NCBI GenBank assembly: GCA_013180625.2
Contig: SNVD02007062.1
Coordinates: forward strand, 124,001-188,000
Source: Boswellia sacra
Taxonomy: Eukaryota > Streptophyta > Magnoliopsida > Sapindales > Burseraceae
DNA: 64,000 nt
Reading direction: 5' to 3'
Below the pieces are notes generated by a model. It was not told the origin of the DNA. It was given only the letters and a program-made list of their open reading frames with translations, and did not search any database. The position numbers and the translations under genes are program-made. Below, piece by piece: positions 11,223-24,400 of this stretch; position 1 is the stretch's first letter, and each line of letters opens with the position of its first letter.

Positions 11223-12910
11223 CTATGATCTTATAAAGCTTACTACCCCAAATTGTAGCAATTGCTTAATAATGCTATGTCTCATATGTATATGTCTACT
11301 TTTCACATTACAAATTTTACTCTTAGCTTTTGTAATAAGAAGCTCTGCTAAGAGGTTCCTTAACCACTTAGCCTCAAAACATGCCTTTTCTAAGTCAATT
11401 AGCTCAAAATCCACAGTAGACTGAGCTATACAAGCTTGCTTGGCTAACTTCTAAGAAACTACCCCTTCACTAAGGGCAAATACGTAGCCACTGGTGGACA
11501 TAACTTCGTTTATTTTAATTATCCTATTTACATAACTGTAACCCTTTAACACTAGTAGAGTTCTACTATATTTAAGTCCTAATCAATAGTACCTTTTGGA
11601 TATTTCCTTTAGATATTTTGCAACTCTCTCTAAGGCAATCCAACTATCCTTGTTAGGATTTTGAGTAAATCTACTCAATTTGTCTACAAAGTATGCAATG
11701 TCAGGACTTGTACTATTCATTAAATACATAAGTCTACCAAAGATCCAGGCATACTTAAATACTTAAATTGATCAATACTACATTCTAAGTTTTTATATAA
11801 GTAGGTATTTGTATCATATTTAGGGAGTAGCCACTAGCTTACAGTTAAATAACCCAAATTTCCTACGAAACTTCTTAACATAGTGTTCTAGACCATCATC
11901 AGTTTTGATAATTTTGATGCCTAAAATGACACCACTTCACCTATATCTTTCATATGAAAATTTGAAGAATCTTTTGGTCTCATTTATCAAATCCATGCTT
12001 TTACTTAAAATAAACATGTCATTAACATAAAGGCAGATGATCACATATGTGTTATTATCAATAGATTTAAAATATACACATTTATTTAAGTCATTAATCA
12101 AAACTCCATTTGAGAATAACACTTGATCAAACTTCTTTTGCCACTATTTTGGTGCTTGTTTTAAACTATACAATGAATTAACAAGCTTAAATACTTTATG
12201 CTCATTACTTGGAATAACATAACCCTTAGGTTGATCTACATCAATTTGCTTATCTAGGTTACCATATAAAAATGCGGTCTTTATATCCATTTGATGAGCA
12301 TACGAATCATCTTTTGCAAATAAGGTAATCAATACTCTAATATATGTAATTGTGGACACAGGAGCATAAGTATCAAAATAATCTCTGTCTTTCTTTTGTG
12401 CAAAACCTTTGGCAACTAATATTGCCTTGTATTTATCAATTGATCCATTAGCCTTCAATTTTCTTTAAACATCCATTTGCACTCTATTGTTTTAGTTCCT
12501 GGAGGCAAATTAACAATCTCCCAAGTATGATTACTCATAATTGAGTCAATATCATTGTTAACAGCCTCTCTCTAAAATGGTGAATCAAAAGAAGTCATAG
12601 ATTCTTTAAAGGTCTGAGGATCATTATCTGGTTGAAAGACATAATCACTACTAAAACTAGAGGCTTTCCTCAATCTTTTACTTCTCCTTGGTTCAAAATC
12701 TGAACCCTAAGAAGAATCACTTTGTGATTCATTTAAGAATAAATATTTCTCAACATTAGGCTTCTTAAGAAAAATAGATTCAACCAATTCTATATTCTTA
12801 GACCCTATAATTGTATTTGCCTTAAACAAATCAATAGTTTTCAATACCGAATATCTATATGTTGCATTGTTGTGAGCATACCTTATAAAACACAATCAAT
12901 AGTCTTTCAT
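11223..12910 (-). pseudogene. copia pol remnant (integrase end, RT, RNase H)
   Basis: Read right to left: the end of the integrase (around 12895-12707, CFIRYAHNNATYRY), reverse transcriptase part 1 (12458-12144, AILVAKGFAQKKDRDYFDTY, then MDIKTAFLYGNL carrying the first catalytic Asp, then SLYSLKQAPK), RT part 2 (12122-11937) and RNase H-like sequence (about 11560-11223). The usual YVDD active site reads YVND, so one catalytic Asp is lost. Several stops and frameshifts separate the blocks. The protein cannot function. Confidence 0.85.
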
Positions 12911-13126
12911 CCTAGCCTACTTCTTTTAGGTTCAAGTGGTTGTGGTGTGGTCAGGTATCCAACAAGATTCATGAGATCCAACTTATTATACACCTTCTCT
13001 TACAACCTCTTGAAATGACTCCCAATGAAATACTCAATTTCTAAAGTGACTAACAGTGACTTTATACAATTCAAAGAAGGATCCATCTTGGTTATTTTAA
13101 GAAAATTTGGTTTTTAGATCGTCAGT

Positions 13127-14030
13127 TGAAAGATATAGATATACCAAGTTGTAATCAAAATACAAAATATGAAAATTTTGAAGAATAGATGAAAAGCAAA
13201 AACTATTACAATAATTCGCCTCTACAATACTCCGGAACAATAACACTATAATAGTCTTCTATTACAGTAACCAAGCAATAGTAATTTGCTATAGTAACCC
13301 AAAAAAATAGTGATCGAACTACTACAATTGTGAATGTGAATAGAATCGCTATGAACAGTGTGTTTGTGAATGGTATTGTAAGTAGTATTGAGTGAACAAT
13401 ATATATGTGAATAGTAACTTGAACAAGCCAAGGTGTGTAAAAGATCATTGGCCTAAAAACCAAATTTTACCTTTCTAAGAGAATCTACTAGTGTAACCAG
13501 GTTAATGACAGTTTGATTCCTAAGCTTTAGTGGATAATTTGCCAACTTTAGGTGCACTCTAATTGGGAGATTTGAACGGCAATAAAACTCAAATGTTTTT
13601 TTTTTTTTTTTGAGAACAGAACAGAAGAAGAAGAATGATAGGAATTCATATATATCTCAAGAGCTCTCACATTTTTGTATTTATAGGCATCTAAACTAAC
13701 CTCCCGAGTGATATTCTGCTCCATATTTGCTAATGGATTGAACGTGGGTTAATTGTTAATTGCACAAAGCTCTCAATAATCACGACTTGGTTGCGTACAA
13801 GTAGTTAATACTAGTGCGGCAAATATATTGGTAGCTAACAAATTATTTAAATTAGTTGAGCGACTAATTTAAATTTAACATAATTAATTTAAAATTTACA
13901 CAAAATTTCAAACTAATTAAAGCAAGCACACTTAGTGCAATCCAAAAGAAGCCTAAAAAAGCAATCCAAACCCACATCTATACATACATGTGGGTTTGTG
14001 TGTTTGAAATAGTCATTTTTTATACTAATA
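13127..14030 (-). repeat. 5' LTR of reversed copia, 904 bp
   Basis: This is the uninterrupted LTR copy. It starts TGAAAGATATAG on the + strand side and ends near TATACTAATA. It contains a poly-T run at about 13597 and a GAAGAAGAAG tract that are absent from the other copy because of a deletion there. Confidence 0.8.
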
Positions 14031-15319
14031 GCCACCATAATGAATACTCAGCTACGATAAAGTACATCCAGCCACCACAGCGAATACTCAACCGTTATAA
14101 AGAACACCCAACCACCACAACCCTAGCCACCGTAACAAAACCCAACCATCACAACAAATGACCAACACAATAGAAAACCCAAGCCAATCAGAACAAAAAT
14201 TGAACACTATAGCAACCATCCGACTATCACAATAAAGGATGAAGAAGAGAAATGGAAAAAAATAAAATAAAGCACAAAAAAGAAAAGGAAGAGGAGGAAG
14301 ATTGGGTAGCGATTGATAGGAAGAAAGAGAAAGGAAAGTGTTTGTTTGATAGGAAGAAAGAAAAGAAGAAAGAAGGGAAATACAAGAAAAAAATAAAAAG
14401 AAAAAATTGTAATAAAATGAAATGACTAAACTATACTTGCTCAGCTAGGTTTTTAAAGAGTTCTATTTAAATTTTGAGGGTTCATAGTAGTTTTGGATTG
14501 AGTAGGCTGTTGACTTATTTCAATGCATTAGTTAGGGTTTTCAAAGTAAATACCCCTATATAAATATAAAATTAGGAAAAATCATTTTGGATCCAGATAA
14601 CAGTTCGAGATGATGGACTTAAGTAATCGATTTACTATACACATATTGGATTAATTAGGACAAGTGGCCATAGAAATCAATAATAATTAATTAATTTAAA
14701 AGTTAAAAAATCAGTAATAATTAATTAATTTAAATATATAATGTAGATCAATATCATCAGGGAAAAATACTAATTATAGCAGTTAATATTATTCAAATAT
14801 TAAAATTAAAAAAAAGACACTAATTTTAGTGAGAAAAGAGGTGAAATGTTAATTGAGTTAGGTTGGGTTGAACATTAATAGCATGTTTGATGCGTTGTGT
14901 AACAATGCATAGGATAATATAAATTTATTTAGATTTGATAGAATAGTATAGGATAAGATTGGATAAGACACAATCAAGGGTGTGCAAAATAACCTGATCC
15001 GATCCGACCCGATCCGATCGGGTTAATCGGGTTTTTATTGGGTTAATAATGAACAGTAACCCGAAATCGAGTGAAATTTATCGTGTTTTTTGAAAATCGG
15101 GTCGAGATAGAGTTTGAATGTGGCAACTCGAAGTAACTGGACCCGATTGAATTCTTCATTAAATAAATTTTTTTGGACACGTGTCACTGTGTGACTTGTT
15201 CTTAACATCTTCTCACCGTAGACCTTGCAACACTAGAATACAAATATAAATACCCAATTTCAATCCCTAATTACTGTAATCCCTGATTTCAATCCCTTCT
15301 TCGCCTTCATCGAGTCCTC

Positions 15320-15810
15320 ATGGGATCATTTGGGACTCTTCGCGACTTGATTTTGCTGTTGAAATTCAGTTGTCACGATTCGGATTACGCGACGATGGAG
15401 TCCCTTTTGATGGCAAGAGAAGCCAAACTGAAGCTCGAAATGGAAACAACAGAGAAAGCAAACGAGTGGCTCAAGGAAAGACTGGAGTCCATGGGCTGGG
15501 AGAAACTTGCGCTTGAAGAAAATCTGAAGAATTACCAGAGCGAGTGTTGTGAACTGCAACACTTAAATTCTCAGCTTTCAGAGGAGACAGAGTTTTCGCC
15601 AAAAAGAGAGAGAGGCTGAAAACAAGGTAGAGATTTGGAAGAGGAAGTATGTGCAGTTGGAGTCCCAGATTTTGAAGTTGGAGTAAGATACGAAGCAGTT
15701 AAGTGTGGAGGCCAATGTTACGGTTTCTACTGAAAATAGTAATAATGTTAGATTGGAAAACGGGCTGCCAAGTGGCGGTCAAGCTTCTGATGGTAAGGGT
15801 GATTGATTTT
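15320..15810 (+). pseudogene. Gene-like coiled-coil fragment inside the hAT element
   Basis: An open frame of 99 codons starts at 15320 and encodes a charged, heptad-rich segment (for example AREAKLKLEMETTEKANEWL and LALEENLKNYQSECCELQ). After a one-frame shift near 15595 the coiled-coil continues (EAENKVEIWKRKYVQLES) up to an in-frame stop near 15685. The product is not recognised. Base composition and coiled-coil content are unlike the surrounding TE sequence and look like exon sequence captured from a host gene. It could instead be a relic of an element-encoded protein. Confidence 0.45.
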
Positions 15811-16029
15811 TGCATGTTAATATTTGATTGAACTGTTTGAATTTTGTTTTGTTTATATACTTATTTTTGTGATAGTGTAAAAGTAAGTTTATAAGATTAA
15901 AGGTACATTTTGAATGTTTGCTAGGAAATGTTACCCAGAATGTGCTTGAATGATTTGGGAAACATGAACAAAATTAAGGATCAGATGAGATTGAGTAGGG
16001 CCTTATGTAGATAGTCACTTGAACACTTA

Positions 16030-17347
16030 GGGGCCGTTTGGTATTGGGGGTAGGAATCTTGACAATGGGATTCATATTACTGAAAAAGTAAAACCTGGTA
16101 ATCAGATCATTGAGAAAGTAATATTATAGTGTTTGGTGATTCACAGGAATCTTGTCTTTATTACTGTGGATATCAGATTATTGTGTTTGGTTGTATATAG
16201 GAATGTTAATTTTGTCTATTATGTGAATAAATTTGAGACATTAAAATTTTTTCAATATTTCAAAAATACTTATATTTTTTTCTTATTCTAATATAAGTAT
16301 AAAAAAATGGGGATAATAATTTTGAAGATTTTAAAATTTATTATAAATTATTTAGAAGATTTTTGAATTTTTTATAAATTACAATTAATAAATTACAATT
16401 AATTTTATTTAATATGTTAATAAATTTTATAATTATTTTTTTAATATTTCAAAAATAATTATTTTATTTATTGTATTATAGTAAGAAATACAAATTTAAA
16501 ATAAAATATTTTGAAGATTTTTTTGTGTTCTCAAATTTTATTATATTTATTTTTATAAATATGAAATTATAAAATTATTTTCCCTCATTTTTGTCGGTTA
16601 AGAATCATATTCCAGAAGACCATTTTTTCCTCTCTTCTTCTTCCTCCGTTTTCTCTTCTTCTTCCCTGTCTTTTTGCTCCAATCTCGACCAGCATCAGCC
16701 TTCATCGTCGCCACCTCGTCGTCGTTTCGTGACTGCCATCGCCGACCAGCAACGACCCTGCATCATCGTCGACCATCGTGATCACTGCCATATATAGAAG
16801 TCTGCAATCGTCGACCATCGTGATCACCACAATCGACCACCCACAGCCATCGATTGACCTTCTTTGCCATCCACGGCCACCACCACAACCTATTGCCACC
16901 CATAGCCGCCACCACCACCACCCATGGCCAACAAGTTCTCTCAATTTTTTTTCGAATTTATTTTTTTATTTCATTTTTTATGGGTCTTGAATTTGTGATT
17001 TTGGTTTGATAACATTGAAACCAGATTTGGGGAGAGAAGGGAAGAAGGTTTTGTTGGCGGTGACGATGAGATTTGTTGATTTTGGAGATGGGATTTGTTG
17101 ATTCTGGAGATGGGAGTTGCTGATGAGTGTTCTTGGATTTGGTTTGTTCACGTAGAGATGGGAATGAGATTCCCATTAATATGAAACTCAAGTTGCCAAA
17201 GGGAATCACATTACCCCAATTCACTGTCATTTCAAACCCGAGGGAAAGACAGATTCCCGAGTTAAAAAATGTAATAGATAAACCAAACACAGGGTAGGCT
17301 TCAGTTTCCCATTCCCGTACAGACAACTCCGCGTACCAAATTACCCC
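16030..17347. mobile_element. PIF/Harbinger-like non-autonomous element, copy 2
   Basis: The left end GGGGCCGTTTGGTATTG and inverted right end GGGGTAATTTGGTACG are flanked by TTA on both sides (16027-16029 and 17348-17350). It is 1318 bp long with no transposase. The interior is related to 8970-10245: both begin with frequent TATCAGATTA/CTGATAT-like and TGTTTGGTTG/TATGTTTG motifs, carry CCACCACC blocks and end with ATTCCCATTCCC-like sequence. Open frames at 16591-16990 are low-complexity. Confidence 0.7.
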
Positions 17348-18247
17348 TTAAGAAATTGAAACAAAATCGTGCTTAAAGGCTTTGCAACCCTTATGAGGCT
17401 GGTCCGATCGATAGCTTGCATATTAAAATGGGCATTGTTTGGGATAGAATATAGTCTTATTTTGTAAATGGGCATTCTTTTGTATATAATATAGCTTAAT
17501 TTATGGGCCTTCTTTTATATATAATATAATATTTAAAATATACATGAGCCCAGTACAAATATTATAAAACAATTTTAATAAAACTATGCAATTGGGTCTA
17601 GTCCAACCCGAATGACCTGAGTAACCCGACTCGACCCGATAAACGGGTTTCATGTTGGGTTACATACTTAAAAAACTCGACAGTGCGTTGAATACCTCCA
17701 ACCGGATGCATTATCAGGTTGAGTCGGGTTAGATCAAATCCGACTCGACCCGATCTGTGTGCACCCCTAGACACAATACTATACTATGTTTAGTAAAGTA
17801 ATGTATTAAATAAAACGTAAAAAATAATTATAATATGAAAAGTTTAATTTAAATATAAAATAAATTTATATAGTAATTAAAATTATTTTGAAAATAAAAT
17901 TGAATTATTAAATATTTTATTTATTTAAATAATTTTTTATTTATTTAAATAATTAATTTTTATTTGAATATTTAATAAATTATTTATTAATTATATAAAT
18001 ATATAAATATTTAATTTATATAATTTTTTTGGTATTTATTAATAAAAATTAAGACAAACATAAGTTTATATGGTATTAACCCTTAGATAGATTTGATATA
18101 AAAATATTCAATTTTTATCAAATAATATTATTATAATACCACTATAATACCTGTGTTATCCTATATAATTCGACTTAAAATCTAATCAAATATAATACAA
18201 TTTCTTAGCGCTGTATTATACAATACTATAATGCATCAAACACGCCC

Positions 18248-18461
18248 TGAAGGAAGAAAAGGGCCCAATAATTACTCAAATAAGATACAAAACACATTTT
18301 TCGATTATCTATCTTACCTTGCCCTTCTTGTTTTCTTCCCCACACGCTATCTTCCTCTCCCTTCTACACTCCCTCTGCCTCCGCCATCTTCTTCTCGTTA
18401 AACCCTGTAACTCCACCCTTCCAAAAACGACTCCGTTCCTCACTCTTCACTGGCCACCACC
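18248..18461 (+). promoter_or_regulatory. TIC110 proximal promoter and 5' leader
   Basis: Only about 215 bp separate the TE boundary from the ATG. The stretch is CT-rich (TTCCTCTCCCTTCTACACTC) like many leaders of plant housekeeping genes, with no clear TATA box. The transcription start is not determinable by eye. Confidence 0.5.
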
Positions 18462-21400
18462 ATGAACCACCATTCACTTCTCACAACCCCAACTCCCGAC
18501 CGCCCACTTCTCTTCCTCAACCCTTCCCCTCTCCGTTTCCTCCCTAAACGTCGCCGTTTCAGAGTCTCCATTCCTCGCATCTCCTCCTCCGCCCAACCCT
18601 CCCCCTCCCTTTCCACATCATCTCCCACCAATTTCTCTGGCATTTTCGGGCCTAAGAAGGAGCTCCAAGGCATTCAGCCTGTCGTGGATAAATTCTCACC
18701 GGCTGTCAGACTAGCCGTCTCCGCGATTCTCGTCTCCGGAGCTATCTTTGCAGGGTTTAAGCTAGGTTTGAGGTTTGGCCGGTCAAGGAATGTGGCCATT
18801 GGGGGCGCCGTCGTTTTGGGTGCTGCTGGTGGGGCAGTGGTGTACGCCATGAATTCGGCTGTTCCAGAAGTTGCGGCGAAGCGGTTACATGATTACGTGG
18901 CGGGGTGTGATGATCCTAGTGCCGTGAAGAAAGAGGAGATTGAAGCAATTGCAAAAAAGTTAGTTAGTTGAAGCTAATCTTTTAAGTAAAAAGTAATTTT
19001 TTTTTTCAAAATTTTGATTTAATTTGGTTATTTGTTTTGAATGTTTGGAGATATGGCGTGAGCAAACAAGATGAGGCTTTCAATTTAGAGCTCGCCGATA
19101 TATACTGCCGGTGAGTTATAAGATGTTTCCTATCATGATTGGTTTCATACGAAATTGTCATGTTATCAAGCAAATTACAATTATTTTAATTATTTTTCAA
19201 TATAATTACGATGATTTTAATTATAATTATGTTGGATGTGACTCCATTAATTCTTCTTTATTCTTTACTTGGAATAGGGATCTATTGATATACTTGTCTT
19301 CGTTATCTTCATAATTAAGAAATTATATGATGAAAGAGCATATACAACATGATTACTGAATGGGTTATGTATGTCTTGACATGAATAATTAGATTGGTCT
19401 TATTGATATTGGCGGTGCTGGCATGACACAAATACGACCTATCAATCTGAATTGCCACCCCTAGCCAAATTGAGTCGCCAAAAATGAGTCTAGTGTTCAA
19501 GTCCTTTTAGTGCTTATTAAATATTTCGGTCATGCGAGGCCATGTTCTGAATCTAAAATAAAAATTGTAAGATCATTGCACATGAGTTGGCATGTGAGAA
19601 AGGAGCTTCAAATACTATAGTTGATCATTTACATTGCAAGCTAAGTGGTTTTTTAACACTAGAACACTTGTGTAAGTTATATGGGTGTTGGGATATTTAT
19701 TCTTATAAATGTGAATGATTCCTTTAGGTTTGTGACTTCGGTTATTCCTATGGGAAGTGAAGACCTTAAAGGTGATGAAGTTGACAAAATTATTAAGTTC
19801 AAAAATGCATTGGGTATTGATGATCCAGATGCAGCTGCCATGCATATGGAGGTATGCTTATAAGTACTATCTGTAATTATTAAAGAATAATCACTTTGCT
19901 TGTGGTTGAATGTGAAGCAAATTTGTGATTTTACATCTCAAACTGTTGTTTGGCTTGCTGGCTTCTAGATTGGTAGGCGAATTTTCAGGCAAAGGCTTGA
20001 AGTTGGAGACCGTGATGGTGACATTGAGCAGCGTCGGGTAATTCACTTGTAACTTTTCCAGTTTGAATCGTTTTATTAGACTAGAGGCTTTTCTATTGTA
20101 TTAGTAGTTTGTTTTACTGGAAAGATGGAGCTTGACCATTATTAGTGAGTCTCCAGTGCAGGCATTTCAGAAGCTGATTTATGTATCCACTCTTGTATTT
20201 GGGGAAGCATCGTCATTCCTTTTACCTTGGAAACGTATTTTCAAGGTCACTGATTCTCAGGTACTCCTACAGCACTGTTTTGTTTGTTTTGACTGCTTTT
20301 TATTTATAGAGCAACTCGATTAAGTTAATTCATTTGAGTATATCAAAAGTTTCAACATGCATAATTGTTTTCTTTTAATTTTTTTCTTCCAGGTTGAGAT
20401 TGCTGTTCGTGAAAATGCTAAAAGATTGTATGCTTCTAAGCTAAAATCAGTTGGCAGAGGTAAATTTATCATTTTGAACGGCCTTTAACAGGCAGTGTCA
20501 TATTATAGTAGCTGATCTTGGTAGCAACAGATTCTAAATGCTGAGCAATTTTGTAGTGTTTTTTCTTAATTTATATTGATACATACATATAACTTTACAC
20601 ATTGTATTTATAATAAAAAAAGATGAGGAGATACATCAGAGTTTTATTAATATTTACATTTGGTAGGTTTTGTTTCACTACATATTAAGGTATTAACTTC
20701 ATTCCTTGTTGTTAATAAGTAATTGTTTCTATGGTTGTGTTGCATTCTTAAGCACTATCAACCTGATCGCTGTAGCATGTATATTTTAGTATTATTGTAT
20801 GTTTGGTAATACGCGAATACACATTTGATGCTAATTAAAGTTGAACTGTCTGTTTCAGATGTTGATGCCGAACAACTTGTAAGCCTTAGAGAGGCACAAC
20901 TTTTGTACCGTCTTTCTGATGATGTAACTTCTTCACACTTTTTTTTTTTTTCCTTTTTTTTCCTTCTATAGACTTTCACAGCTGTTTTATTACGGTTCAT
21001 TTATTTTGTATATATTGTTTCCCACAGCTTGCAGAAGAGTTGTTTAGGGAGCATACACGAAAATTGATTGAGGAAAATATTTTAACAGCACTCAGTATTC
21101 TGAAATCCAGAGCAAGATCAGTGTATGACCACTATTGTCTTACTCTAGTGCTGGTTACATAATTATGCTATTGCATTTTAGAGCCTATTGCAACATGTTT
21201 TCTTCTTTTGGAGTGTACAAATAGAATTGTTATGCGAATGTCTAGGAGCCTGCTCTTGGTTTTTCAGTGACATGCATTATGGATTATATTTTCCCTTTTC
21301 TTTGACTTATTGTTGGAAGCTGAATTGTTTTCAATATGATTAATAATTGCTTTAGGTTGCATTTGCTTTGTTTAGTAATGAAATCTGAATTTCCAGCAAG

Positions 21401-24400
21401 GGAGTAACACAAGTTGTGGAAGAGCTTGATAAGGTACTGGCATTTAACAATTTGTTGGTATCTTTAAAGGACCATCCCGATGCAGATCGCTTTGCCCGTG
21501 GTATTGGTCCAGTGTCTTTAATAGGTAAGGTTATATTTGTGTTCAACTGTGTCTTGGTGATTCAATGTCCGCTAGCCATTGGTAATATGAATTCTTGACA
21601 CAGGTGGTGAGTTTGAGGGGGACAGAAAGATGGATGACCTGAAGCTACTCTATAGAGCATATGTCACAGATTCTTTATCAAGTGGTCGCATGGAAGAAGA
21701 TAAGGTGACCAAAAATATCTTGCACTTTCTCCTTTCTTTTGTAACTAAACTGCAAATGGCTTTCCGTATTAACAAAAAGTCCAATGTTTGATTGTTGATC
21801 TCTTTAGGAGTGAATTTTTCCTTTGAAACCTACTGCTAAGTTATAGGGGCCAGTTATCTTAAAAGCTGTATGGGCTTCCTTAAAATATTTATGATTTGCT
21901 TTTCCTATAAATATCATTTTAATATATTTGGGTAGTGTTACTGAATTGTTCTCTTTAAAGCAAGTGGGCGATATACTTCTGTTTATAACTGTCAATGCAT
22001 TGTCACTTGTATGGTAAAGCTTGGCAAATGCGGAATTAATCAGTGAACTTAAGCTTCCAAAAATGTACTATTATTTGTCTTTGCCATTGTGCATGGTGGA
22101 TTAGGTTAGCCAAGGAAGATGCTCCATGGCCGTAGTAGTATAAAATATTAGTGGCCTTTTGTCAATCCAGCCGTGGTTCATTTTTGCCAATCTATGGGGA
22201 GACTGAAAATTAATTGTAGAAAGACGAAGTTTCATTTTACTGATTCTAAATTAGTTTTCTGAAATTTGAAGAGATCTTATGTTAGCAAGCAAAGCTAAGG
22301 GCTGCTCTTCTGTCCATTTTGGAACATCTGCTAGCCAGCTGGAAACTATATCACTTTTTTGTCTCATATTCAAGAGTTTAACTCTGTCCCAATGTTTCTC
22401 TATAGTCCTCAACGCCAAACCAGTTCCAAACTAGCAGCAGATACCATGTATCTTATTCCACCCTATCCAGGGCAATTTTTCTATTAGTCGTGACTGTGTC
22501 TAATTTATTTTCAGTAAATTATATTCATATGAGTTTCTATGTATGCTATGTACTTGTGCATTTCTGGATTGTGTCTTGTTTTCCTGGGCTGTGCTAGATA
22601 AACATTGTTAAATGATAGTATGCTTACATAATCAAAGTGAATGAAAAGAATTTCATTGCTTGGCTTTTGTAAGGCTTTGCACCTGCATGGACTAAAGAAA
22701 GTGTCTTGCCATCAATATCTACCAATGGTCTCGCATGTTATTGGGCGCTGAAATTGCTATTCGTGTATTATGTTTGTAATTGGAAACTTGTTTCATTTTG
22801 TTTGTATTATAATAATTCTTGTTCTTTTCTTTTTTCGTAGATTGCTTCATTAAATCAGTTGAGGAATATATTTGGTTTGGGTAAACGAGAGTCCGAGGCC
22901 ATTAAGCTTGATATTACCTCAAAGGTATACCGTAAACGACTTGGCCAGGCTGTTTCTGCTGGTGATTTAGAAGCAGCTGATAGCAAAGCAGCTTTCCTTC
23001 AAAATCTCTGTGAAGAATTGCAATTTGATCCACAGAAGGCCAGTGAGATCCATGAAGGTACTAAATGTAGTTGAAACACACCAAAGTCCTTGAACTGAGG
23101 TCAATCTTGAATTACATCGCGTCGTTGGGTAGATCAGTTAGAAGGAAAAGAATTCAGAACTTTTCTATTCTGTTTTTGGGTTAGTGTTTTTGCTTATTAG
23201 AATTTTGTTGTGTTGCATTTGTCTTATATGTACCTTGTTTTCAGAAATTTACAGGCAAAAACTTCAGCAATGTGTAGCTGATGGGGAGCTGGATGAAGAG
23301 GATGTTGCTGCTTTGCTGAGGTTACGAGTCATGCTATGTATTCCTCAACAAACTGTTGAAGCAGCTCATACAGATATCTGTGGCAGTTTATTTGAAAAGG
23401 TTGTGTGGTTTTCTTTTAAATTTGTTTGTTATACAAGTAATTCTTAGTTGTCATTGCTGTTTGTTGTGTTGAATGCTATGGTTTACCATTCAGCAATGCT
23501 TCTCTATCTTGTTTCTAATATTTATATCACATGGGCTCTAGTTGTTCGATAAATGAGTGAGGAACAGTAACGCTTCTCATGGTGTTCTAATGGACTTCTG
23601 TGTGTAAACATATATCTGTTACAATGTATATACCGTTCAGGGATGGTTAGCTTTTTGTCCTTCTCCCTCTTCTACAAATTAGCCTAATGACGTGCTATCT
23701 ATAGTCAGTCCAATAGTTTGGCTGGTACCACTGATCTAGCAAAGTAGAAAGCCAAAGCAGGTACACATTCTATAGAGAATTTGAGCCAATATGCAGTTTA
23801 TATTGCTCCCCATCATTGTGTATCGTCTGTTTTTTTAGATGATTGGAAACTCATTGTTTGTTTGTGTTTGTGTATTTTGAGTTTTTGTTTTTAAAATTTG
23901 GAAAGAATATGTGGTTGGTGTTAAATTTTTTTGAATTTTGAAAATGATATGTGGTTTATATTGATTTAAATGCATTGGTAAATGCCTATTTTCAGAAAAC
24001 AGAATTTTTAAAACACAAACAAACAAGGTAAACTGATTGTTGGAGTATTTCTCATGTTTTGGATTTTGTTTATCAAGTTCTATTTGATGCATAACTTTTT
24101 CCTGAAGCCTTATATATCAAGATTTAAGAAATTTTGAATTTTGATCTTTTCATTTTGATATGTGGAAAGACATTGAAGTTGCATTTTTTTTTTTCAACCT
24201 CAAACGGTGTAAGACCTTGGATTCTTGCTGTTGATACTACTGAGATAAATTCAGTTATGCTAATTCATGTAGTTGCCTTTTCCAGGTTGTGAAGGATGCA
24301 ATCAGTTCAGGTGTTGATGGTTATGATGCTGAAACAAAGAAAGCTGTGAAAAAGGCTGCACATGGCTTGCGATTATCAAGGGAGGCAGCTATGTCCATTG

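Larger units (their letters stand above)
8567..14030 (-). mobile_element. Degraded Ty1/copia element, reversed
   Basis: Two homologous LTRs in direct orientation flank remnants of a copia pol gene read on the - strand. In element order the 5' LTR is 13127-14030, the interior is 13126-10570 and the 3' LTR is 10569-8567 (enlarged by a PIF-like insertion). Gag, protease and the integrase core are missing. No convincing 5 bp target duplication was found, so one end may have been altered. No initiator-Met-type primer site is visible next to the 5' LTR. Confidence 0.8.
8220..14556. mobile_element. Non-autonomous MULE-like element with ~150 bp TIRs
   Basis: The sequence from 8220 (GAGGTATTTACTTCGAAC...) to about 8375 is repeated in inverted form at about 14405-14556. 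The match includes CAACAGCC/CAACATCC, AAACTACTA and the CATTTCA region. The 9 bp flanks TATATAAAA and TATATAAAT differ at one position, fitting a MULE target duplication, although the AT-rich context weakens this. Between the ends there is no transposase, only CCACCA-rich low-complexity sequence interrupted by a copia retrotransposon. Confidence 0.65.
14975..17769. mobile_element. hAT element with 8 bp target duplication
   Basis: Perfect duplications GACACAAT lie at 14967-14974 and 17770-17777. The termini are CAAGGGTGTGCA and, inverted, TAGGGGTGCACA. Subterminal regions are rich in CCCGA/GGGTT motifs on both sides, as in many plant hAT elements. Total length is 2.8 kb, of which 1.32 kb is a later PIF-like insertion. 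It carries a gene-like fragment but no hAT transposase, so it is non-autonomous. Confidence 0.8.
14881..18247. mobile_element. Outer inverted-repeat element of a nested stack
   Basis: GCATGTTTGATGCGTTGTG at 14881 has an inverted counterpart ending GCATCAAACACGCCC at 18247, and further similarity (TATAGGATAA, ATTTGAT) continues inwards. Removing the hAT element (14975-17769) leaves about 0.57 kb of very AT-rich sequence, a plausible MITE. No clear target duplication was found, so the family is unassigned. Its right end is only about 215 bp from the TIC110 start codon. Confidence 0.45.

Noticed and set aside
16702..17326. Open frames on the - strand with Trp/Gly-rich sequence
   Set aside because: Reverse reading of CCACC repeats in the PIF-like element.
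18440..18673. Open frame on the - strand over TIC110 exon 1
   Set aside because: Antisense shadow of the Ser/Pro-rich transit peptide codons.
21434..21440. GTACTGG as a splice donor inside TIC110 exon 9
   Set aside because: The frame continues without break through conserved TIC110 sequence (VLAFNNLLVSLKDHPDADRF) to a better donor at 21525.
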